46,597 nucleotides of DNA from Lingula anatina. Lineage: Eukaryota; Brachiopoda; Lingulata; Lingulida; Lingulidae. This document shows positions 30,195-41,900 of the stretch, piece by piece. The notes beneath the pieces are model-generated. The model searched no databases and was not told the DNA's origin. It saw only the letters and a program-made list of their open reading frames with translations. Position numbers and translations under genes: made by a program. The first letter of the stretch is position 1, and every line of letters starts with the position of its first letter. Location of the stretch: NCBI RefSeq assembly GCF_001039355.2, contig NW_019775522.1, positions 1-46,597 of the forward strand, written 5' to 3'.

Positions 30195-33100
30195 ATGGCA
30201 GAGGCACTAGAAGCAGAAATTAAAAAGAATATCTTGACATGTATCATCTGTCGGAGAGAGTATGAGGACCCCCGTATACTGTCTTGCCACCATACATTTT
30301 GCTATGGTTGTATAACTGATCATGCCCAAAGATCTCACACTCCAGACCGGGCATATCCATGTCCTATTTGCAAATAGGCATCCCTGTTTCCATGTGGTGG
30401 ACTTACTAAACTTGAAAAAAACTTTGACATCTGCAAGACAATAGACATCATAACCCAACAACGACATAGACGAACATTAGAAGAGAAACAGGCCAATGAA
30501 GCAGCAGTGAGAGGGGGCATTGCACAAAAGGTCATCAGTTGTGAGAAACATCCTATAATAACAAATTAAAATTTTACTGTGAAGATGATAATACTGCCAT
30601 ATGTAGTGAGTGTAAAGTAACATCACATAATGGACATCACATTTCCTCTATTCATGAAGTTGCAGAAAGCAACAGAGATAAACTTAATGGTGCTTGTGAG
30701 AAAACCATGAAAACTATGAGCTTGTTTAAAGAAGCAATTGACACTGAAACAGCCAATGAAAAAGAGGACTTTCATAATTGGGATGTCACTATCAACAAGA
30801 TTGAAAACAAAGCCCAGCAGCTTATTCAACTGATTAATGAGCAGAAAGAGACACTAAAATCAGAAGTAAATTCTGCATACAGCCGTAAAAAAACCCAGAA
30901 GGATGCAAGAAAGGATATCCTTGAACACCACTTTTGCACCATGCGCAGTGTCTGTCACTCTTCCCAGGAACTTGTCACAAAGGGCGCTGACTCTGACATC
31001 ATGGATCAGGCAAAATCTTTGTCAGAGAGACTTGAAGTAATGGAGAAAACACCAGTCCCACCTCCAGACACACCAATACAGATATCCTACAGCCCAGGTG
31101 AGACATCTGTTGCTGGACTGGAGGCCATGTTAGGACAGGTGACAGTAGAGTCTAAACCTCCATTAGCTGAACAGGGGAAAAACCCTCCTGTTTTTCTAGA
31201 AAAAGCAAAGTGTGTGCATTCTTTTAGTCCTAAGCTGAGTGATGATAAAGTAATATTCACAAAAGGATTAGCCATAGATGAGGAACAAGTGTCTGTTGTG
31301 GATAATGGAAACGAGAGAACAAAAATGTTCACACATGATGGAGAGTTCAAGTTTGACTTTAAACTTGAAAATCCATTTCATGTGGCTGTGTCAGAGACTG
31401 GTAACCTGTATATAACATCACGAGGTGACAAATGCCGGATCATAAGGCTAGCGGAGGAAAAACCGTATACAACACCAAGCCGTTGTTACGTTTCTAGAGA
31501 CTCACTACAATCTGTGTGATCTCTACCTTTATTCTGTACAATCCAGGTATTGGTGTCACTGGTCCACTTCTATCTGCTGACTATATGTTCTACTCTACAC
31601 TACTTCTGACTACTTCATGTGAAGACACAAGACTCTAATGATAGTATATTGCAAATTCTTCTCCTTATATACTAATACATAAGGACAATTACATTACAGT
31701 GATTCCTTAAGCAAGTCAGAGATATTGAAGCCAATTAACAGAATTAAGACACATTGCAGGAGACCTTTAACACAATTAGACCAAGGCTGATTTAAACTTT
31801 AACTGGAAGATGAAGCCATAGATGAAGTTATTCAGTCCTGAACACATCCTGCAGAACTTAATGTAGTTTTAACTTGGACATTTAAATACATTTGCTATAT
31901 ACTGATATCTGACTTGATTTGTATAGAAGTTTAATGTAATTTACTTAAATATTCACTTAATATAATTTTAAGACATCTAAATATAATTTAATTACATATA
32001 ACTTGAACTAAAATAGGGATTTTCTGAAATTAAATTTGGTCATGAAATCACCTCTATGATATAAACATAAGGCAGGCAAAGCTCTTTAGTGTGTTCACAC
32101 AAATTTGCCTAGGAATGGTGTTGCCAACTTCAACACCCTCTCCCAACCCGCATTGGCCAGCGTGGGATGAGTAGGCCTAAAATCCAGCATGAAACAACCA
32201 ACAAACACACGGCCTCCAGTACCCAGCCGCACAAACGCCCTGAACTTAGGAGGTGATCCTGGTTCAGACCAGCAGAGTGCAGGAGGTGCTAAGAATCTCT
32301 GGGGCAGCAAGGATCACCGAACATCAAGACCAGTGAAAAATTTCAACATCATTACTTACNAGGTACTAAGAATCTCTGGGGCAGCAAGGATCACCGAACA
32401 TCAAGACCAGTGAAAAATTTCAACATCATTACTTACAACATTAGAACTGTGAAGAACAATGAAAGACTTGCAGAATTGGAAACTGAACTCCAGGACACCG
32501 TAGTTAAATGGCATGTGATAGGCTTGTCAGAAAATAGGCAAGCGGAAGAATGCTTAATTACCTTGAATAGCGGACATATATTGTACCATACAAAGGCTTC
32601 AAATGGCCAACAAGTAGTTGGATTTCTGATACACAAGGCGCTAAGCAAGAACATCATTGAGGTAAAGCAAATTAGCGCAAGGGTGGCTACAGTCAAGCTC
32701 AACGTGAATCAGAGATTCTCAATGAAACTCATTCAGGTATATGCACCAACATCAAGCAGACCAGATGAAGAAGTAGAACAACTGTATGAAGAAGTACAGC
32801 GTCAGTTGACAACAGACTGCCACTACCACATAGTCATGGGTGATTTCAACGCCAAGATCGGGATAAAGTCAGACGAACAAGAGCGTGCCACAGGGAAATT
32901 TGGCAGCGGAGAGAGGAATGAAAGAGGAGACTTACTGATTGAATGGGCGACAGCAAATAACTTGAAGATCATGAATACCGTCTACAAGAAGAAGATATCA
33001 AGAAGATGGACATGGCAAAGCCCAGATGGATGTACAAGAAATGAAATTGATTACATCATGACAAACAGACCGAACATCTTCACGGATGTGAAAGTGCTAA

Positions 33101-34653
33101 ACAGACTGAATGCGGGCAGTGACCACAGAGCAGTTATGGGAGTGATTAGGATCAATGTCAGGAAGGACAGACAGAAATACCTGTCAAATCGATCAAAGAG
33201 ACCTAGTATCGAGCAACTGGTCATAAAGAAAGACGAGTTCCAAATCCTCCTAACGAACAGATTCAGTGCACTAGAGCTAGAAGGTGAAGATGGAGTAGAT
33301 GAAATGAACGATAGAATAACGACTACCATCCTAGAATGTGCATCAGAGAGCCAGTAAAATGAAGGACTCAAAGCTCTCAACAGAAACGAGGATTCTCATG
33401 AAGAAAAGACGGATGATGAAGAAAACGGAGGTAAACAACAACAGGGACATCAGAAACAACATCGAATATGCAGAACTGGATAAGACCATCAAGAAAAAGG
33501 CAAGGGAAGACATCAGGAAGCAGAACATGAAGAAGATAGCAGAGACCATCGAAAATGGAAAGAGCATGAAAAGAGCAAAGAGACCCTTTCAACTAGGGCA
33601 GGATAGAATGCTGACTCTTCTAGATANATTGCCTCCATGGAACACAAGCTACAAGTAGCTCAGAGAAAGATGGAAAGAATTATGTTGAACATCAATCCAA
33701 GAGAGCGGAAAACGAATGTATGGTTACGTGAACAGACCAAAGTCAAGGACGTACTACTCACAGTTTAAGAAATGAAATGGAGGTGGGCAGGACATGTCAA
33801 AAGAATGAAGGACAATAGGTGGACAATCAGGCTTACAGAATGGACCCCAAGGTATGGACAAAGAAAAAGAGGAAGGCCGGTCAAACGATGGAGGGATGAA
33901 TTAGATGACTACTGGAAGTCTTGGAAGAAGAAACCTTGGCCAAACTGGAAATCTGAGGCTCAGGATAGGAAACAATGGAAAAAGCATGCTGAGGCCTTTG
34001 TCCAACAGTGGAACACTATAGGCTCTAAATGATGATGATGATGATGAGGTGACAAATGTATCAAGGTGTTTTCCACCAGAGGTCAGCAGCTGTCAACCAT
34101 TGGCTGTGGTAAACTTGAAGATCCACGTGGTATAACACTGAACAGACAATGTCATGTGATGGTTTGTGACATGAAAAAGAAATCCATTTTCACATTCCAT
34201 GCAGCGATTGGATAGCTCTTGAATACCATTCCACTCAGTATGTGTGAAGGCCCACAGTACATAACAGTAAACAGTAACAATGATAACACTGTGATATCAG
34301 AACCAGGTAATCACAGAGACCATGTCCTGTCACCTACTGGTGGTCAGCTGTACCAGTATGGCACAGAAGGCAGTGGTGATGGTCAGCTGTGTCAACCACA
34401 GGGAGTGTGTACAGACAGCTATGGTCACGTCTTCATTGCTGACTGGTACAACCACAGGATAGTGGCACTGAGTCCACAAGGAGAGTTTATCAGATACATT
34501 GCTACTAGGAATGATGGGTTGGAGAATCCCGTAGCATTAGCCATCAACCCTGATGGCCAGCTGGTGGTGGGAGAGGACATGGGGAAAGTTAAGACATTCC
34601 AGTACTTAAATAACTCCAACCATACCTCCAAATCATATTGTACACTGATGTAA
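30195..34653 (+). pseudogene. TRIM-NHL (TRIM2/3-like) intronless pseudogene, broken in four places
   Basis: In order: RING finger at 30195-30374 (CIIC, CHHTFCYGC, CPIC); the CPICK stretch ends in TAG at 30375-30377, then the frame goes on with ...GGLTKLEKNFDICK. B-box at about 30537-30660 (CEKHP ... FYCEDDNTAICSEC ... HNGHH), interrupted near 30555 by an extra AT that shifts frame. Coiled coil at about 30690-31060 (270-codon open stretch 30707-31519, whose last part is element sequence). NHL propeller begins at about 31240 and is split at 31434 by a LINE. It resumes at 34059 (CIKVFSTRGQQLSTIG), has a TAG at 34213-34215, and ends at 34653 with repeats such as GVCTDSYGHVFIADWYNHRI. TRIM-NHL proteins are E3 ubiquitin ligases. 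The lack of introns suggests a retrocopy or an intronless family member. It cannot make a full protein as it stands. Confidence 0.88.
31435..34045 (+). mobile_element. Degenerate non-LTR retrotransposon (RTE/CR1-like LINE) inside the TRIM-NHL copy
   Basis: Flanked by the 13 bp duplication GAGGTGACAAATG (31422-31434 and 34046-34058). An AP-like endonuclease frame runs from about 32410 to 33357 with the expected motifs ITYNIRT, GLSENR, QVYAPT, MGDFNAKIG, EIDYIMTN and GSDHRAV. A frameshift near 33350 leads into a Lys-rich helical part (to about 33626). The reverse transcriptase palm is missing, at or around the N at 33627. The far C-terminal part follows (33772-34032: RWAGHVKRMKDNRW, RKRGRPVKRWRDEL). 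The 3' end is a short (GAT)n tail, as in RTE-type elements. The 75 bp on either side of the N at 32360 are near-identical. Inactive. Confidence 0.85.
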
Positions 34654-36316
34654 ATATGTCACAACACTGATGTTAATAAAAAAAAACCTTATATGTTTAT
34701 AAGAACCTTTATGAAAACCAAAATGGTTTTTTGGACAATTTAGATGGTCTAGGTCAAGGCTTCAGACACATGGGAAATCAATGGCATACAGGTGAAATAC
34801 ACAGTAATAAATAGTTGTAAAAAAACTGAGACATAAAGTAATAAAACAGTTGTTAAAAACTCAAGTATATAATTGCAAAACAGTTATGCAATTCTTTGTG
34901 AAAATTTTATTTTTCACATATTAGCATTTTCGATGTGGGAAATATAACTCCCATGGGCATGAAGCCAAATGGTAGTTACATTTTCTAAATGCCCATGTCA
35001 TGTTTAGTAGATAATTAAGAATAGGTGGTGATTATGCTTTTAATCATTATGTAATATTGTATCAAAACTGACAAAAATACATTGTGCATTGACACCACAA
35101 ACTTTATAAAAGGAAAACTGTATTACTTATCATTTTGTAACTTACAAAAATGTTTTGTAGAATAGACATACAGCTCAAATTTGGAAAAGCTGGCATATTG
35201 ATCATAAGGTAATTTTTCTTGAAATTATGCACAAAATAATATCAATGAAAAAATACTTTATGTAAAAAAGTCATATCCCCCCCCCCCCCCAGACAGCCCA
35301 TCCCCAATGTGTGTATAAATAATGACTGGTCCATCCACATTCCTGATGATAGGGCTATCAGTATCAAAATCCTTAACTTCCTTAGTCTAAAAAAACTTGT
35401 GGAATGAACTTGCACAATGTGCAAAGAAATTAGATTTAAAAAAATCCCCCCCCCCCCCACACACACACACAGGACAGTCCAACCCCCAGACCGCGGTCAA
35501 AAGTGCTAGTGTGAACGGCCTCATTCATTGTTAATGATAGACATGGTTGATTGGTTTTGATCCCATTTTGCATAAATCTGAATATAGTATTATTGTATCA
35601 AAATTGGCCAAACGACCTATTTTGTGCATCATTATTTTCTACTTTTTGTCTCCAATTTTGACAACTTTGCTGCCTTGTTTAGATTTCATATGATACTGAT
35701 ACAAAGTGATATCTATTTTTTTTATAAAAAAGTTCACAACATTAACTTTGTTCTTTGTGTACAATTATTACTCTTCTTGCAATGGATGATAAATCCAATA
35801 AAGTTCCAATAAAGCACCTGTATATAATGTTTTTGAAAGTTTAGACCCTTTACATAAAACCCCAAGATTTGAGGCTTGTCCATGGAATTTTGATCTGCGC
35901 AGTCTTAAAACATTGTTTTCATGTAAGTCTGCTGCCACTCTGTCAACTTCAATAAATATAAATGCATTAGCTTCTAAGCGATGAATGCAGGATAGCAGAT
36001 CATAAAATAAACAATTATTTCATCAAATAATAAGTAACCAGGACAACTGGGTACCCTATAATCCAATACTGTTGTAACTAAATAATAGCAGAGAATTTAC
36101 AAAAGTGTTAGGACAGAAATACAAAAAGGAATATTTATTAAAATAAATCTTAGTGACGTCATTGTAACCATTGCAGAACTCACAGCAAAGGTCATTATGT
36201 GTACCTGTATTTAGTGGACAGCAGTTATTAACAGAACTCATTCTGCTTATCCGCATCTACAATGCCTTCTCTCGACGTCATCACTTTTCTCCTTTTGGAG
36301 AAAAGCTCTGCTTTCT
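34654..36316. other. Intergenic stretch with low-complexity runs, no gene seen
   Basis: AT-rich, with C-runs at 35277-35290 and 35445-35458, the latter followed by a short (CA)n run. A phrase TTTTGACAACTTTGCTGCCTTG near 35656 resembles one near 139-161, suggesting shared dispersed repeats. No coding or RNA signal. Confidence 0.4.
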
Positions 36317-36538
36317 TCAAAGTGAGCATTCTCTTTTTGGGTGTTGGTGCTTTTTATTAAATTCATCAAATTTTGAGATATATCCCTCGACCACATCATG
36401 CAGAGCCTCTAATTGATGCTGCATTTTACTCAGCATCTCCTGGTCCTCCAACATGCAACACTGATCAGTCAGAACCTTGAGCACAGCCGCCACTCTGTTC
36501 CTAGTGGCTTGAACGTTACTATAGCTAGTGCTGCACAT
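36317..36538 (-). CDS. C-terminal coding segment of a CARF/ALS2CR8-like gene (tentative)
   Basis: A minus-strand open stretch ending in a stop at 36317: ATRNRVAAVLKVLTDQ ... LEDQEMLSKMQHQLEAL ... Its amphipathic helical pattern looks coding. Upstream of 36538 the same frame stays open for about 90 bases (NVHADSYTEVDSPD...) to a possible acceptor. It is likely the last exon of the gene whose other exons lie at 37520-38359. The splice start is not certain, and membership rests on strand, spacing and character. Confidence 0.45.
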   Translation of the reverse strand: MCSTSYSNVQATRNRVAAVLKVLTDQCCMLEDQEMLSKMQHQLEALHDVVEGYISKFDEFNKKHQHPKRECSL

Positions 36539-36874
36539 GTGCGGTTGAGCTTGCTTATCTGTGTTGTCCGGGGAATCAACTTCTGTGTAAGAGTCAGCGT
36601 GGACATTTGGTACCTATACTGGCAATTAGATGATGCCATCCTGACATATGTTCCTTGGTATCTAAAAAAAAAATTTGAATGTTTAAAAAGAAAATACTGC
36701 TTGTCTGAATAAATATATCTGATTACTTTGTGGGTTAATGGTATGCCCTAAAAGTTACGTAAATGTTACCTTTGCATACAGCACATTTAAACAGTAAAGT
36801 GGATAATGGAAAGAAGTGACTTGGTTACAATGGAAGAATTTGCAATTAATATATAGGAGGGAAGATATTATTAC

Positions 36875-37101
36875 CTATGCCAAGGAGGTTATGTTTTCAC
36901 CCCTGTTTGTTTGTCTGTCATCAACATAACTCAAAAAGTTATGGACCGATTTTGATGAAATTTTCAGGAACTGTCAGAAGTGGGCCCAGGAAGAGATTAT
37001 TAGTTTTTGGTGATGATCCGGATCAATAATCAATCAATAATCAATAATAATCAAAACCGCTGCCTTGGCGGGGGTCTGCGCTCTCGGAGTGCTTTTCTAG
37101 T
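36875..37101. mobile_element. Widespread short repeat (GAGGTTATGTTTTCACCCC ... GTCTGCGCTCT type)
   Basis: Contains the phrases GTTTGTTTGTCTGTC, AAAAAGTTATGGACCGATTT, TGATGAAATTTTCAGGAA and CTTGGCGGGGGTCTGCGCTC, which I recognise as a dispersed element seen in many animal genomes. No coding capacity. It carries a short TCAATAATCAA tandem run near 37025-37060. Confidence 0.6.
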
Positions 37102-37137
37102 TCATAAAGGCAAAGTGTTTATTTAATTTTCATCATT

Positions 37138-37355
37138 TAATAGAGTTGGATCATTCGATCCAACTCTGTGGGGATTCTCCTTGATTGCAATCAGCTTAAG
37201 TAAACTGAGTGCCGCCTGGCATTGAGTAAAATACAGAAGAGGTAGTGATTATATTATAACATGAGGAGACGTGTCATTCAGTTGAGCTGATTGCAATCAG
37301 CGAGTCCCCACAGAGTTGGGTGTCACTAATGGTGTCTATGGGAATAGGGTCTAAA
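37138..37355. mobile_element. MITE with inverted CCAACTCTGTGGGGA ... GATTGCAATCAGCT arms
   Basis: The left arm (from about 37162) and right arm (to about 37319) are inverted repeats containing CCAACTCTGTGGGGA and GATTGCAATCAGCT. The right end TCTATGGGAATAGGGTCTAA matches the end type of the TTAA MITEs at 4608 and 28674. It is a related family or a truncated copy. Confidence 0.55.
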
Positions 37356-37519
37356 TTAGCAAACATACAACAATCATATAGAATAACATGATAAATATTT
37401 ATTACTTTCCCATACCCCTTTTATTAGTAGAACTGTAACATAAATTCATTTTGATACTGGGTTAGGAAATTTTTATACCAAAATAACCTTGTCCATTAAA
37501 ATTATTTTTAATTACTGAC

Positions 37520-37642
37520 CTTGTAGTCAGGAAACCTAACAATGTGATACAAGTAAATTTTGGCATTACAGCCAATTTTTTGGGTTGTTCGCTTTCTGCA
37601 TCGTGGCTTTTGATTATTTGAAAAGGCATCCTCCTGTATCCC
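37520..37642 (-). CDS. Exon of a CARF/ALS2CR8-domain-like gene
   Basis: Acceptor ATATTGCAG before 37642, donor AAG|GTCAGT at 37520, 41 codons in phase 0: GIQEDAFSNNQKPRCRKR then TTQKIGCNAKIYLYHIVRFPDYK. The pattern of basic residues, GC-N/P-A, then a hydrophobic strand and FPDYK/FPEYK is what I recall from CARF (ALS2CR8) and related transposase-like DNA-binding domains. It joins in phase with the exon at 38162-38359. The domain assignment is from memory and tentative. Confidence 0.5.
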
Positions 37643-37669
37643 CTGCAATATAACACATCTTTGTGTTTT

Positions 37670-37672
<3 letters not shown>

Positions 37673-37712
<40 letters not shown>
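37673..37712. repeat. (AAT)n microsatellite
   Basis: About thirteen AAT units directly upstream (on the minus strand) of the CARF-like exon. Confidence 0.85.
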
Positions 37713-37714
<2 letters not shown>

Positions 37715-38161
37715 TTTCTTATTTTTCATGGCACCTTACGTACTACCTCAAAGCGCCTTATAATGGATAATATAACTTAAATCTTTAAAATTACTACAAT
37801 ATTTGAATCTAAAACATTCATCGGAAATCATTTAAAATTCACACTACTAAAAATTCAATCTTAATAAAAATATATAAAAAAATTTAAAAGCAAAAAAATA
37901 TAGACAGGAATATATGTCCAAGAATGCTGAAACATGTGTCACTGCTTGTACCAGATGAAATGACAGGTGTAGGATGGGGAATAACTTTAATTTCCAAATA
38001 CAAAGACATTTTTTTTGGAAGTACTTAATATTTTATTGCATAGTTTAAATACATGCAATTATTGTCAGACTATTGTGCCACAGATAATCTTTAAATAGAA
38101 AAAAACAAATAATATTTATAAATGAAATTGTTCAAGACAATAATGTAAAATGACAACTTAC

Positions 38162-38359
38162 ATCCCATTGTTCATGGCGCTCCTTACATCTTCTGTCCTT
38201 TGTGGCTTTATCTGTATCTTTCCCTAAGTGACATTGCTTGATCACTTTCCCAATGAATATAGAAAAAAGGGACACCGTTGTTTTCTATCTGGATACCACC
38301 ACTTGAAGGCAACCAGAATCTTATCTTGTGGGCAGCATTTTTAAACTGTACTTCTTTAC
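38162..38359 (-). CDS. Exon of the CARF/ALS2CR8-like gene, with an apparent frameshift
   Basis: Acceptor TTTTCAG before 38359, donor GAT|GTAAGT at 38162. One frame reads KEVQFKNAAHKIRFWLPSSG ... ENNGVPFF; a second reads IFIGKVIKQCHLGKDTDKAT then KDRRCKERHEQWD, in phase with the next exon. The two sensible halves meet at a TTTTTTC run near 38255-38270, implying one surplus base. Either an assembly homopolymer error or a dead copy. No upstream exon was found before the foldback element. Confidence 0.5.
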
Positions 38360-38399
38360 CTGAAAATATAATGTTTTTACATAATTAAAATAATTATAA

Positions 38400-38934
38400 A
38401 AAAAAAAAAAAAAACTTGGACATTTTCTGATTGCTGAGCATTGTGGATCCCTGTCATTGCTGCTGTTGCCTTTTGTAATTCAAATAGTGATTTTAAAAAA
38501 GTGGATTTTATTTGAGATCATTCATAATATTGTTATCCTGAGCTGATGGCAAAAGTATTTTATAAAATGCAACATTTAACAGAGGTGAAATGAAGCCATC
38601 TTCTGGATCTCCTGGAAGATGGCTAGAATTTTTCAAGTTAACATTGGCAGGTATCCAATTTTTCTGTCAAAAGACAGTCAAAAATGGGGGATGGATCATC
38701 AAACTAAAGATAATTTTGAAGACTAAAAGATAATATCTCTGGATCCACCTCGTTTAAAACAAGCATCTACATGTAGTCTGTCATTCAGACAGAGAAAATT
38801 TCTTTTAATTTTATCAGAGGCTTCATGTATACAGTACAGATGTGGCCAGTGCAATGATAGTAGACAACCTTTCATATGCCATCAGCTTATTGTTTTTCTT
38901 TGATGCAAGAAGCATTAAACAGTGGATCTGGTAT
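38400..38934. other. Stretch between the CARF-like exon and the foldback element, no gene seen
   Basis: Begins with an A-run and is otherwise AT-rich, without an open frame of note on either strand. Confidence 0.4.
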
Positions 38935-41900
38935 ATTAGTCCGGCGGTTAAGTCCAAAATATTTCCAGAATTGTGCAAAAGGTGATAAAAGCATGAAACT
39001 TTCCACGATGAATGACCATTGGGTGTTTGTCAATTTTAGATCGGGGGGCAACTCCAAAATCCACAAGTACCCGGATGAGCAGCTCTCTTAAATATGCTGA
39101 CTCAGCATTTTATGTACAATTAGATTTCATCAAAACGAGCACTACCAGCACTAATTATGATATCATAAATAGATTTTTAAAACGTACGCTCACCGTGCAC
39201 ATTTATCAGAGCAATGATGACGTCACGATGGCGTCACTGGGTGATATTGCACAATATAGTATGACAAATATCGACTTTCTCCCATAGGAACAATAGTCTA
39301 ACTTTACAATGTTTCTTTTCCCGTACTTTTTTTTTTATCACAGAAATACCCCTTTAGGACTAGAAAGGGAAATTAGTTTAGTTGCTACTTCCTAGACATT
39401 GAGGATTTTTCAATATGGCCGTCAATTTTTAGGAAAAATAGAAAAACAACCAGAAGTTGACGGATATACTTTATTCGGGGCTCTTGTGAATGTGTTCCTG
39501 TCGGAAGAACACTGTAGGGTACAAGACTACACCCTAACACGTCACTGATACGGAAAAAGTGGCCGCCAAAACACAGGGAAGAGAAAATGGTAAAGAAAAT
39601 CAGGAAAATCAGCATATTTGTGGTATTATCAGTCTAATCAACAGCATATTCTTCTTTGATTTCTCCGTTCATCGTGATTTTTCGTTAGCGATTTTCCTAC
39701 ACTACCATTATCTGCTTGAAAAATATTCAAATTATGTGTGGTGAGGGAGTAAGCCCTCCAAGTAGTTAAGTTGCCACTCCAATTAGTCCAATAGTTGCAC
39801 AATGCTGTGTTGTTTTCTGCAATTGTTAGAAAAAAATTGTATTCTTTTGGGTTAGAAAAGTCAACTTAGCTTTGTTTTAGTAGCTTCTGGGACACTGAGC
39901 ACTTTTGTAACCCAAAATGGCTGCCAATTTTTACGTAAAAGGACATAAATATTCATAGCAATTTACATCAAACTATATACAGTGTGTGTATATTCTTCAT
40001 TTAAAAGTCAATTTGAATGTTTACAAATACAGAGGTAGCGTGTATTAGGATTTTCTTTTACATAATCTGCGAGTCATTTGAATAGAAATAGCAAAATGGC
40101 CACCAAAACAGTACGGAAAAGGCACGTAAAAAATGGTAAATTATGTTTATTTTCACTGAAAAAGATTTTAAACGAATGAAATCTACATATACATTGTATG
40201 TCAGTAAAATTATACGCTTGGAAGGCAACGTAATAAAACAAAAAGGAAAGGAGGTATGTTAATCAAGTTTCTTCTTCGATTAAGCAGTCAGTCATCTCTA
40301 ATATGTCAGCAGTAACCCCTTTATGTTTGAAAAATAAGGCTAAAGACATTTCCAACTTAGGTTAGATTTTTGATAAGGATTTTTTTCAGTGAACCGCCCA
40401 GCCGCCATTTGAACGGCTGCCTGAAAGCTAAAACCTATCAGACCTTCAAGCATCACTTGACAGCGCTGACAGAGGAAAAGTCGATTTTCATGTTCGTTCA
40501 GTAGGGGCTACGTTTGCGGGAGATTGTCAGCGGTAGATCATTCGCAAGACGCGAAGGCAATTTACATATTCGTTCAAGGGATTTTGTCCGCGGACGATTT
40601 GCAGCAGACGATTGTTACCGATCCGACCGAGACACTAAGGCAGTTTTCATACCTTCCACGGGATGTCGTTTTCGATCCGAGCGAGACGAGAAAGCAATTT
40701 TCATATTCGCGTAAAGGAGTTCGTTAGCGGCATATCATCAACGTGAGATAGCTTCTTTTCCTTCTACCTTTGGTGGGCTAAGAGGGAAAAACAATCGCAA
40801 AAGTCTTTTAAATATTGTAATTCACATGCACAGATTTGAAGCTGTGTGTTTTTTCTTCTTTTGACCACGTGGATGCTATAAATCCTGGGAATATGCGCCA
40901 ACATCGTCTATCTTCAAGAAAGCCACACGGAAGGCGTGCAGCAACTGCACTGAGACTGAACGGACTCTGTATGATCAGTTTCAGTCGACAAACCGAATTT
41001 TCCCTTCATATCCGTAAGCTCATATTAATTAGCGACAAGGCATGGCACAAGCATGTAATGTAAATGTATTTGCCGTAGCCCGTAGCCACTTACGATGCCA
41101 TGAAAATCGCACGGAAAACCGTATATGATTTCATTGTACGGCATATGAAGCAAATGGCATTTAGCAATCCAAACACGATGAAGAGGCAAATTTAACATCG
41201 TCAGCCGAATATCGTTTGCGATCCGAGCGAGACGAGAAGGTAAATTTCATATTCGTTTTAGGGACTTCGCCAGCAGAAAAATCATCAGCGGGAGATAGTA
41301 ATGAATCCGAGCAAAACGAGAAGGCAATATGAATAAGGTCAGAGGGAGATTGCCAGCGATTCGAAGGAGACAAGAAGGCAATTTCCACATTTGTTCAAGG
41401 GCCGCATTAGTGGAAGATCGTCAGCGGGAAAGGAGGTGGTTTGGTTGCGTTCATCAGCAACTGAGTGAAATATACATGAATATAATTTATGTTAATGTCA
41501 CATGGCTGAGATGGTGACAACTGACTCCTGAATGGTAATTTTTCATTAAAATCCATGTGCTCTAGCAGTTCAGATTGCCACAAAAAAGTCCGTAATTGAA
41601 TTTTTATGTATTTTTATATCATTTTAAATTAATTTTATACCCCCCTTTCTTTGAAAAATATTCTTTCTCTTTTTCATTTACATTTTTTTTTATTTTGAAT
41701 GTAAAAAAAAAGCTATTAATGATAGGTAAGGATAGTGGCCAATGAAAAATCCAAATGAACAGAAAAATTGAAGGCGTTATAAGTATTAATTAGACTTATT
41801 ATACCAGTAATACACTGATTATATCTATAATTCATCCTGCGTTGGCGGCCATTTTGGTTTATCCATACCAGAAACGCGGTAGTACGCAGTCAATTATCCT

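Noticed and set aside
30195-30377. A 60-residue stand-alone RING protein
   Set aside because: The frame resumes directly after the stop with normal TRIM sequence, so the stop is a mutation in a longer gene.
34219-34653. An independent 144-residue NHL gene
   Set aside because: It is the tail of the same TRIM-NHL copy, separated by a LINE with a target duplication and a stop codon.
40514-41388. Arg/Phe-rich open frames as a new repeat protein
   Set aside because: Overlapping frames on both strands from the same degenerate DNA repeat, with no conserved reading frame between units.
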